A stretch of 38,110 nt of DNA from positions 1 through 38,110 of the forward strand of contig CAUDXH010000017.1 of the NCBI GenBank assembly GCA_958453305.1. The letters are read 5' to 3'. Numbering within the stretch: position 1 is the first letter of the stretch; every line of letters starts with the position of its first letter. The notes beneath the pieces were generated by a model that saw nothing but the letters and a program-made list of their open reading frames with translations, was not told where the DNA came from and searched no databases. The stretch comes from an uncultured Bacteroides sp. (lineage in GTDB: Bacteria; Bacteroidota; Bacteroidia; Bacteroidales; Bacteroidaceae). A program made the translations under genes and the position numbers. Positions 31,792-38,110 of the stretch are shown in pieces.

Positions 31792-33198
31792 ATGGGTGGT
31801 TTTTTCGGGACAGTCGCAAAGGCTGAATGCGTGACTGATTTATTTTACGGCACGGATTATAATTCACACTTAGGAACGAAGCGCGCCGGTATGGCTACAT
31901 ACTCCGAAGGCGATGGTTTCATACGTTCAATCCACAATCTGGAAAGTTCTTATTTCCGTTCAAAATTTGAAAGCGAACTTCCTCAGTTCAAGGGGAAAGC
32001 GGGTATCGGTGTTATCAGTGATACAGATCCTCAGCCTATGATGATTAATTCTCATTTGGGAAAGTTTGCAATCGTAACCGTAGCAAAAGTCAATAATATT
32101 GAAGAATTAGTGCAAGGATTGCTTGAAAATAATATGCACTTTTCTGAAATGAGTATGGGAAAAACAAATCCCACTGAACTGATTGCTTTGCTTATTGTGC
32201 AGGGAAAAGATTTTGTGGATGGCATTGAAAATGTATTCAACAAGATAAAAGGCTCATGCTCTATGCTGATTCTTACGGAAGACGGCATTATTGTGGCTCG
32301 TGACAAATGGGGGCGTACGCCGATTGTCATCGGCAAGAAGGAGGGGGCTTATGCTGCCACCAGCGAATCGAGCAGTTTGCCTAACTTGGATTACGAAATC
32401 GAACGGTATGTCGGACCGGGTGAGATTATCCGGATGCGTGCCGACGGACTGGAACAGCTTCGCAAGCCGAATGACAAGATGCAGGTGTGCTCTTTCTTAT
32501 GGGTTTATTATGGTTTCCCTGTGTCATGTTATGAAGGACGTAATGTAGAAGAAGTGCGCTTCATGAGTGGTTATAAGATGGGGCAGACTGATGAGTCGGA
32601 GGTAGACTGCGCTTGTGGTATTCCTGACTCTGGAGTAGGTATGGCACTGGGGTATGCTGAAGGGAAGGGAATCCCTTATCACCGTGCGATAGCTAAATAT
32701 ACTCCTACATGGCCTCGAAGCTTTACTCCAAGTAACCAGAATATGCGTGCGCTGGTGGCTAAGATGAAACTGATTCCGAACCGGGCTATGCTGCAGGGTA
32801 AACGCTTGCTGTTTTGTGATGACTCGATTGTACGTGGAACACAGCTGCGTGACAATGTAAATGTTTTATATGATTATGGAGCAAAGGAAGTGCATATGCG
32901 TATAGCTTGTCCTCCGTTGATTTATGGATGTCCGTTTATTGGTTTTACTTCTTCGAAAGGAGATATGGAACTGATAACTCGCCGTATCATCAAGGAAATA
33001 GAAGGTGATGGAAATGCTAAGCTGGCAGAGTATGCTACGACCGGTTCGCCGGAGTATAATGAACTGGTGGAACGTATCCGTGCCCGTTTCGGACTGACTT
33101 CATTGAAGTTTAATACGCTGGAAACATTGATTGAGGCGATCGGATTGCCTAAATGTAAGGTTTGTACGCATTGCTTTGACGGATCAAGCTGTTTCTAA
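31792..33198 (+). CDS. Amidophosphoribosyltransferase-like (PurF homologue without catalytic Cys)
   Basis: 468 residues. PurF normally uses an N-terminal cysteine to take ammonia from glutamine and passes it to PRPP, the first step of purine synthesis. Here the start is MGGFFG where MCG-x-FG is expected, so the nucleophile cysteine is glycine. The rest is well kept: SHLGTKRAGMAT, GSCSMLILTEDG, RDKWGRTPIVIG, and the PRPP motif LLFCDDSIVRGTQ. Candidate iron-sulphur ligands also remain (CSFLWVYYG, CPPLIYGCPF, CKVCTHC). It may use free ammonia, act with a separate glutaminase, or do another reaction. ATG 31792 follows the promoter; the upstream ATG 31717 does not restore a cysteine. Confidence 0.82.
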   Translation: MGGFFGTVAKAECVTDLFYGTDYNSHLGTKRAGMATYSEGDGFIRSIHNLESSYFRSKFESELPQFKGKAGIGVISDTDPQPMMINSHLGKFAIVTVAKVNNIEELVQGLLENNMHFSEMSMGKTNPTELIALLIVQGKDFVDGIENVFNKIKGSCSMLILTEDGIIVARDKWGRTPIVIGKKEGAYAATSESSSLPNLDYEIERYVGPGEIIRMRADGLEQLRKPNDKMQVCSFLWVYYGFPVSCYEGRNVEEVRFMSGYKMGQTDESEVDCACGIPDSGVGMALGYAEGKGIPYHRAIAKYTPTWPRSFTPSNQNMRALVAKMKLIPNRAMLQGKRLLFCDDSIVRGTQLRDNVNVLYDYGAKEVHMRIACPPLIYGCPFIGFTSSKGDMELITRRIIKEIEGDGNAKLAEYATTGSPEYNELVERIRARFGLTSLKFNTLETLIEAIGLPKCKVCTHCFDGSSCF

Positions 33199-33210
33199 GG
33201 TTTTAAATAA

Positions 33211-33246
33211 AATGTCAAGGTGCATTGGGGGATGGACTTTGACATT
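33211..33246. terminator. First of two hairpins after the PurF-like gene
   Basis: AATGTCAAGG pairs with CTTTGACATT except for one base, directly before the main terminator. It may serve the opposite-strand SDR gene. Confidence 0.4.
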
Positions 33247-33292
33247 AAAAAAGCGTTTTGACGGATAAATGAAACGTCAAAACGCTTTTTTT
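33247..33292. terminator. Strong two-way terminator
   Basis: Arms of 17 bases with GCGTTTTGACG and its complement are flanked by six A and seven T, between converging genes. Confidence 0.92.
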
Positions 33293-33333
33293 AGTTGGAT
33301 ACTGTAGGTTGAAATTGCCTGAGAAACTGGTGA

Positions 33334-34095
33334 CTATTTCTGACGATGGCAAAGGGTTCCCGTAGCCTGATAGGTAGGCATAACCAGTACTTCGGCTATT
33401 TGTACGTGAGCCGGAGCAGAGGCCGCATAATAAACCACTTCGGCTATGTCGTCGCCGGTAAGCGGACGTATGCCGTCGTATACCGCATCGGCTTTGGTCT
33501 TGTCTCCACGGAAGCGGACGACAGAGAAGTTGGTCTCCACCATGCCGGGCTTAATGTTTGTAACGCGCAGGGGCGTGTCAACCAAGTCAATGCGCAAACC
33601 GTCGGAGAGTGCTTTAACGGCTGCTTTGGTAGCACAATATACGCTTCCTCCTCCATAGGCAGCATCACCGGCAATGGAACCGATATTAATGATATGTCCG
33701 CTGTTTCGCTTGACCATTTCAGGTACAATCATACGTGTCATGGCAAGCAGGGCTTTGATGTTGGTGTCAATTACAATATCCCATTCATCAAGCGAGCCTT
33801 CATGCTCTTTATCCATGCCGAGTACCAGTCCGGCATTGTTTATCAGTACATCTATGTTTTGCCACTTGTCTTTCAGTGAATGAATGGCTTCAGCCATAGC
33901 TTGCCGGTTACGCACGTCAAAGGGTAAGGTAAGCACCTCCACTCCCTGTGCGGTAAGTTCGTTTTTCAGGTTTTCCAGTTTTTCAACATTTCGTCCGTTC
34001 AGTATCAAGTTGCTTCCCATAGAAGCGAACTTGCGTGCACAGCCTTCACCTATTCCGCTGGTGGCTCCGGTGATGAAAATGAGTTTGTTTTTCAT
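33334..34095 (-). CDS. Short-chain dehydrogenase/reductase (YdfG-like)
   Basis: About 253 residues in a single Rossmann domain. FITGATSGIGEGCARKFA is the TGxxxGxG dinucleotide loop, NGRN suggests NADP preference, and NNAG at about residue 85 is the stabilising motif. The catalytic residues are S in IGSIAGDAAYGGGSVYCATKAAV (serine, tyrosine and lysine of S-Y-x3-K). The closest familiar group is YdfG, NADP-dependent serine/3-hydroxy acid dehydrogenases. ATG 34095 matches the family start MKNK; the longer frame adds an unrelated leader. Substrate is not certain. Confidence 0.88.
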   Translation of the reverse strand: MKNKLIFITGATSGIGEGCARKFASMGSNLILNGRNVEKLENLKNELTAQGVEVLTLPFDVRNRQAMAEAIHSLKDKWQNIDVLINNAGLVLGMDKEHEGSLDEWDIVIDTNIKALLAMTRMIVPEMVKRNSGHIINIGSIAGDAAYGGGSVYCATKAAVKALSDGLRIDLVDTPLRVTNIKPGMVETNFSVVRFRGDKTKADAVYDGIRPLTGDDIAEVVYYAASAPAHVQIAEVLVMPTYQATGTLCHRQK

Positions 34096-34172
34096 TATGT
34101 TATGAAATTTTGTGCAGGCATGAACCACACTGCTTTTTCCTGATGGTTCGTACTCGCTGTTTAAACTTTGTT

Positions 34173-35366
34173 TTAAAAAGCTTCGGTCATGTTGAAATAA
34201 AAGAGGTTTTGCCCGTTGGTGAAGTCACGTCCCATGTCAAGGCGTACATTCATACGAGGTTGAACTTCAATACGTAACCCTATGCCGGCGTTAGGCAATA
34301 CACCTTCTATCTTACCGGGATTCGGTCCCATGAATCCACATCCTCCCCATGCCACGAATCCCAGATGGTGGATGATTCGTTTCAGCCATGTACTCCGGTC
34401 GGTATTAAACATCTGCCGGTATTCTGCTACGGCCATGTGCGTGGATTTGTCGCGGTATTGTCCCATATAATATCCGCGTAAATCGAATGGAGTTCCGGTC
34501 AGTACGTACTTGTTTAAGGGAACATCTCCAAATACGTGCTTGCTTTGTACAGTCCAAGCCAGCACTTTACGTTTACCTACGCTTTTATACTGCCTGTAGT
34601 CAAGTTCTACTCGATAGAACTCCGTGTCACTGCCTAAAAACTTTTCATACATCATTCCCCGGAAATCAAGGTAAAGCCCTTTATACGGATTGGCAGGAAT
34701 ATCACGCGTGTCATACGAAACAAGAATACCGACACCTGAGCTGAAACTTTTATATCCATCGGCTGTACCTCCGGCTGCTTTATAGTCGGCCTGCTCAATC
34801 AGATGTTTCGCAGGGTCGGTGATATGGTCATAGTTGATATCGATTTGCGGACCGATAAAGAAGTCGCTGTCCTTGATGCGGAATAAGAACCACGGATTGA
34901 TTTGGAGTCCGCTGTAGCGGTACTGGCTGGTAGAATCGCTGCGCACATAATCTTTATTCGTGTCATATCCTATACCATAAAAATTCTCCTGTGAGTTTTT
35001 ATAGGAAAACTGTCCGAAGATGCGAAAGCGGTCGTCTTTGAAAAAGAGTTGAGGCTTCACCATAAGGCTGACACCTCCGTTAAACATGAAGGCCAATGAA
35101 GCAGGAATGACCGAGCGCCGCATTGTGGTATCTTTATGATTCATACGGAACGTCATGAGTGCACTTCCGCCCACAAGCAGACCAAAGTCGGGGGTATAAC
35201 TCGGACCTCCTAAAATGTTATAGTGGAAGTTACGTTTGGCTACCCGTTGGCGTCTTAATTCTTTTTTGCTCAGAGGCGCTTTGACGGTGCTGTCTTGGAG
35301 AGATTCCTGTGAAAATCCTGTGGATGTAATTAAGCAGGAAAGGCAAATTAAAATAAATGTTCTCAT
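34173..35366 (-). CDS. Omp85/BamA-type outer membrane barrel protein
   Basis: About 397 residues. It has a signal peptide (RTFILICLSCLITSTGFSQ), a short basic linker (KKELRRQRVAKRN), and a full 16-strand-like barrel ending in phenylalanine (LFYFNMTEAF). The last strands contain GTPFDLRGYYMGQYRDKS (the RGY motif of Omp85 loop L6) and GIGLRIEVQPRMNVRLDMGRD. No POTRA domain is present, so it is a barrel-only member, perhaps a lipid or small-molecule transporter rather than BamA. ATG 35366 is chosen over TTG 35375. The SDR gene follows 77 bases downstream on the same strand. Confidence 0.85.
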   Translation of the reverse strand: MRTFILICLSCLITSTGFSQESLQDSTVKAPLSKKELRRQRVAKRNFHYNILGGPSYTPDFGLLVGGSALMTFRMNHKDTTMRRSVIPASLAFMFNGGVSLMVKPQLFFKDDRFRIFGQFSYKNSQENFYGIGYDTNKDYVRSDSTSQYRYSGLQINPWFLFRIKDSDFFIGPQIDINYDHITDPAKHLIEQADYKAAGGTADGYKSFSSGVGILVSYDTRDIPANPYKGLYLDFRGMMYEKFLGSDTEFYRVELDYRQYKSVGKRKVLAWTVQSKHVFGDVPLNKYVLTGTPFDLRGYYMGQYRDKSTHMAVAEYRQMFNTDRSTWLKRIIHHLGFVAWGGCGFMGPNPGKIEGVLPNAGIGLRIEVQPRMNVRLDMGRDFTNGQNLFYFNMTEAF

Positions 35367-35384
35367 AATTATCAATATTCAAGG

Positions 35385-35392
35385 CAAAAATA
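35385..35392 (-). promoter_or_regulatory. -7 box of the Omp85-type gene
   Basis: Minus-strand TATTTTTG matches TAnnTTTG, 18 bases before the ATG. No -33 is evident. Confidence 0.45.
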
Positions 35393-35472
35393 CGAAAGTT
35401 CATTGAATCTTTTGTGTTTTCTTGTAAGACTTTATGGTCTTGTAGTGGTTTTTAATAAAAAATGATAAGGAG

Positions 35473-35504
35473 TTTGGCTATTCGGAACCTATTTTTTACC
35501 TTTA
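35473..35504 (+). promoter_or_regulatory. Promoter of pepT
   Basis: TTTG at 35473-35476, a 20-base spacer and TACCTTTA at 35497-35504 lie 27 bases before the ATG. Confidence 0.6.
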
Positions 35505-35531
35505 CATCAATGAATTTCAAAAAATGTAGAT

Positions 35532-36758
35532 ATGACAGTAATAGAACGTTTTTTAAAGTATGTAACTTTTGATACACAATCTGATGAGTCGACGAATGTA
35601 ACTCCCAGTACGGCAAAGCAGATGGTGTTTGCCCAATATTTGAAAGAAGAACTGGAAGCCATCGGGCTGGAAGACATCACGCTTGATGATAACGGTTATC
35701 TGTTTGCCACGCTGCCTGCAAACATTGACCGTCCGGTTCCTGCCATCGGTTTTATTTCACATTTGGATACCAGTCCGGATATGTCGGGCTGCGGAGTAAA
35801 GCCCCGCATCGTATCCGGCTATGACGGAGGAGATATTACTCTGTGCAGTAAAGACGGCATTATTCTTTCGCCCAAGCAGTTCCCGGAATTACTTGACCAT
35901 ATGGGCGAAGATTTGATTGTAACTGATGGACATACGCTTCTGGGAGCTGATGACAAGGCTGGAATTGCTGAAATTGTTGCAGCTATGGCCTATTTAAAAG
36001 AACATCCGGAAATCGAACACGGTAAAATTCGGGTTGGCTTTAATCCGGATGAAGAAATCGGGTTAGGTGCTCATAAGTTTGATGTAGAGAAGTTCGGTGC
36101 GAAGTGGGCTTATACGATGGATGGAGGTGAAGTGGGCGAACTGGAGTTTGAAAACTTCAATGCGGCTGGAGCCCATATAACCATAAAAGGATGTAATGTA
36201 CATCCGGGATATGCAAAGGGAAAGATGATTCATGCCGGTTTGATAGCCTCAGAGCTGATTCAGATGCTTCCTGCCGATGAAACTCCTGCTACTACTGAAG
36301 GGTATGAAGGTTTCTATCACTTAACCTCGATGAAGGGAGAAGTGGAGGAAAGTCAGCTTTCATATATTATACGTGACCATGACCGTGAGAAGTTTGAAGC
36401 ACGCAAGGCGTTTATGGAGCAGTGTGTTGCCACTCTGAACAGTCGTTATGGCGAAGGTACCGTAAGCATTCAAATCAAAGATCAGTACTACAATATGCGC
36501 CAGCAAGTAGAACCGTTGATGCATATCATTGATATCGCCTTTGCTGCTATGAAAGAAGCTGACGTTGAACCTCGTGTGAAAGCTATTCGTGGGGGAACTG
36601 ACGGAGCGCAACTTTCGTTTAAAGGTCTGCCTTGTCCGAATATCTTTGCCGGCGGATTGAATTTCCACGGACGTTATGAATTTGTTCCGGTGCAGTCTAT
36701 TGAAAAGGCAATGCGTGTTATTGTCAAGATTGCCGAACTGACAGCAAAACGCTACTGA
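35532..36758 (+). CDS. pepT: Peptidase T (M20B tripeptidase)
   Basis: A 408-residue di-zinc aminotripeptidase that removes N-terminal residues from tripeptides in the cytosol. Zinc and catalytic residues match PepT positions: H77 and D79 in SHLDTSPD, D140 in GADDKAG, E174-E175 in PDEEIG, D197 in TMDGGE, and a late histidine in GGLNFHGRYEF. The lid domain has GCNVHPGYAKGKM. Length equals that of E. coli PepT. It has its own promoter. The gcvT gene follows after a 155-base repeat-filled spacer. Confidence 0.95.
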   Translation: MTVIERFLKYVTFDTQSDESTNVTPSTAKQMVFAQYLKEELEAIGLEDITLDDNGYLFATLPANIDRPVPAIGFISHLDTSPDMSGCGVKPRIVSGYDGGDITLCSKDGIILSPKQFPELLDHMGEDLIVTDGHTLLGADDKAGIAEIVAAMAYLKEHPEIEHGKIRVGFNPDEEIGLGAHKFDVEKFGAKWAYTMDGGEVGELEFENFNAAGAHITIKGCNVHPGYAKGKMIHAGLIASELIQMLPADETPATTEGYEGFYHLTSMKGEVEESQLSYIIRDHDREKFEARKAFMEQCVATLNSRYGEGTVSIQIKDQYYNMRQQVEPLMHIIDIAFAAMKEADVEPRVKAIRGGTDGAQLSFKGLPCPNIFAGGLNFHGRYEFVPVQSIEKAMRVIVKIAELTAKRY

Positions 36759-36763
36759 TAATT

Positions 36764-36905
36764 TTGAGTTCTTGAGCTGAAGTATGATGCTACTATCATA
36801 AACTTAACAGCTCAAGAACTCAATAGCTCAAGCCTTAACTGCTTAAACTAAAAAAAACTCAACAACTTAAGAATTTAAAAACTTAAGAACTCAAACCTTA
36901 ACTTA
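36764..36905. repeat. Inverted repeat plus ACTCAA/ACTTAA repeat field before gcvT
   Basis: TTGAGTTCTTGAGCTG (36764-36779) and its perfect complement (36808-36823) form 16-base arms around a 28-base loop that has its own TATGAT...ATCATA stem. From 36811 to 36905 the words CTCAA, CTTAA and AACT recur almost without other sequence. The hairpin may terminate pepT transcription. No gene or riboswitch is recognised in this gap. Confidence 0.7.
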
Positions 36906-36913
36906 TTAATCTT

Positions 36914-37999
36914 ATGAAAACAACTCCCTTTACCGAGAAACATATCGCTCTCGGTGCCAAGATGCATGAATTTGCCGGCTATAATATGCCTATTGAGTAT
37001 TCAGGAATCATTGATGAACACCTTACCGTTTGCCAAGGTGTCGGTGTTTTTGACGTGTCTCATATGGGTGAGTTTTGGGTAAAAGGTCCCCATGCCCTTG
37101 AGTTTATTCAACAAGTTACTTCAAACAATGCAGCCGTACTGACTCCGGGAAAGATTCAGTATACTTGCTTTCCCAATGAAACCGGAGGTATTGTAGACGA
37201 TCTGCTGGTTTATGCGTATGAGTCTGAAAAATATATGCTGGTAGTCAATGCTGCAAATATTGAAAAAGACTGGAACTGGTGTGTCTCTCATAATCAAGTG
37301 GGAGCAGAACTGGAAAATTCTTCCGATAACATTGGTCAACTGGCTATCCAGGGACCGAAAGCCGTGGAAGCATTACAAAAACTGACCTCTTTAAATTTAA
37401 GTGAGATTCCTTATTACACATTCCGTGTAGGAGACTTTGCCGGCATACCGAATGTGATTATTTCAAACACCGGTTATACCGGTGCAGGCGGTTTTGAACT
37501 TTACTTCTATCCGCAGGATGCAATGAAAATATGGAATGCCATTTTTGAAGCAGGCGCAGAATTTGGTATCAAGCCGATAGGGCTGGGTGCACGTGATACG
37601 TTGCGTCTTGAAATGGGATTTTGTCTGTATGGCAATGATATAGATGATACAACCTCTCCGTTGGAAGCCGGATTAGGCTGGATTACCAAGTTTGTAGATG
37701 GAAAAAACTTTACCAACCGTGCAGCATTGGAAAAGCAGAAGGCAGAAGGGGTAACCCGCAAGTTGGTAGGGTTTGAAATGATTGATCGGGGAATTCCGCG
37801 TCATGGCTATCAGCTGACTGATGCTGAAGGAAATCAAATAGGACAGGTTACTTCGGGTACGATGTCGCCTACGCGTAAGATCGGAATTGGATTAGGCTAT
37901 GTGGAAACGGCTTTTGCCAAACCGGGTTCAGAAATCTATTTGGATAATCGGGGACGTAAGTTGAAAGCGCAGGTTGTAAAACCGCCGTTCCGGAAATAA
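36914..37999 (+). CDS. gcvT: Aminomethyltransferase (glycine cleavage T protein)
   Basis: A 361-residue enzyme that takes the aminomethyl group from lipoylated GcvH, releases ammonia and forms 5,10-methylene-tetrahydrofolate. The folate-binding and catalytic block is FPNETGGIVDDLLVY (D96 is the probable catalytic aspartate), preceded by GVFDVSHMGE. NTGYTGAGGFELY, GARDTLRLEMGFCLYGND and the C-terminal barrel TSGTMSPTRKIGIGLGYV follow. Length is typical. No other gcv gene is nearby and no glycine riboswitch is seen upstream. A strong terminator ends it. Confidence 0.96.
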   Translation: MKTTPFTEKHIALGAKMHEFAGYNMPIEYSGIIDEHLTVCQGVGVFDVSHMGEFWVKGPHALEFIQQVTSNNAAVLTPGKIQYTCFPNETGGIVDDLLVYAYESEKYMLVVNAANIEKDWNWCVSHNQVGAELENSSDNIGQLAIQGPKAVEALQKLTSLNLSEIPYYTFRVGDFAGIPNVIISNTGYTGAGGFELYFYPQDAMKIWNAIFEAGAEFGIKPIGLGARDTLRLEMGFCLYGNDIDDTTSPLEAGLGWITKFVDGKNFTNRAALEKQKAEGVTRKLVGFEMIDRGIPRHGYQLTDAEGNQIGQVTSGTMSPTRKIGIGLGYVETAFAKPGSEIYLDNRGRKLKAQVVKPPFRK

Positions 38000-38014
38000 A
38001 CTTAGCTTATGATA

Positions 38015-38055
38015 AAAAAGAAAAGAGCCATTCCATTAATGGCTCTTTTCTTTTT
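38015..38055 (+). terminator. Terminator of gcvT
   Basis: Eighteen-base arms (38015-38032, 38038-38055) with GAGCCATT/AATGGCTC and A/T runs enclose a five-base loop. The intron-like sequence begins at the next base. Confidence 0.93.
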
Positions 38056-38110
38056 GTATGCTCGGCACGAGCATTGTCTAACGGGTGCAAGTCCCGAGTA
38101 AGCCCTAATA
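38056..38110 (+). mobile_element. 5' end of a group IIC intron (continues past the window)
   Basis: The last 55 bases match the start of the Oceanobacillus-type group IIC intron as I know it. GTATG takes the place of the usual GTGYG 5' end. It is followed by a GCTCG-GCA-CGAGC hairpin (38060-38072), the GTCTA block, and the CGGG-TGCAAGT-CCCG stem (38082-38096) with AGTCCCGA. Stem differences from the known intron are compensatory (C to T against G to A). It begins exactly after the gcvT terminator T run, the usual target of this class. The ribozyme body and any reverse transcriptase lie outside the window. Confidence 0.8.

Noticed and set aside
36811..36905. CRISPR-like array
   Set aside because: Units are only 5-10 bases, irregular and without unique spacers; no cas genes are present.
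36759..36913. Glycine riboswitch upstream of gcvT
   Set aside because: The gap is filled by the inverted repeat and CTCAA/CTTAA words; no conserved glycine aptamer core is seen.

Overview
The window reads as a chromosomal segment of a gut Bacteroidaceae bacterium (Bacteroides/Phocaeicola type). The evidence is the short primary sigma factor gene, many promoter-like sites of the Bacteroides TTTG / TAnnTTTG form, DUF6048/DUF6452/DUF4199 proteins, lipoproteins with SSC or AQC lipoboxes, and near-absence of strong Shine-Dalgarno sites. No species is assigned.

Region 1 (about 250-16,240, all plus strand) is the distal part of a surface polysaccharide (capsule or O-antigen type) operon. It holds nine or ten sugar transferases of the GT2, GT4, GT8 and GT32 types, a Wzy-like polymerase, two intact integral membrane acyltransferases plus one decayed copy, two hexapeptide-repeat acetyltransferases and an SGNH hydrolase. 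Genes are packed with ATGA or TAATG overlaps and the unit ends at a strong terminator. No flippase, chain-length regulator, export gene or initiating transferase is visible, so these lie outside the window or elsewhere. The left end looks like a recombination or insertion junction: the first transferase has no ordinary start codon. One acyltransferase gene carries an 11-G tract in which one base gained or lost gives a stop within a few codons, a candidate on/off switch for acyl decoration of the polymer.

Region 2 (16,240-23,600) is housekeeping and accessory: a DUF2442 protein, a Skp/OmpH-like lipoprotein, a small membrane protein, an aminoacyl-histidine dipeptidase, a secreted EEP-fold enzyme, an M20 dipeptidase, an unknown lipoprotein and a YihY/BrkB membrane protein.

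Region 3 (23,600-31,250) begins with the RNase P RNA gene (minus), followed by the periplasmic protease HtrA/DegP and primary sigma factor RpoD (plus). A six-gene minus-strand operon then faces them: DUF4199, a polyprenyl-type GT2, DUF6452, DUF6048, MntP and ApbE.

Region 4 (31,250-38,110) has a signal recognition particle RNA gene and tRNA-Thr(TGT) in one probable transcript, a PurF-like amidophosphoribosyltransferase that lacks the N-terminal cysteine nucleophile, an SDR oxidoreductase, an Omp85-type outer membrane protein, peptidase T and the glycine cleavage T protein. Immediately after the gcvT terminator the last 55 bases match the 5' end of a group IIC self-splicing intron, a class known to insert just downstream of terminators.
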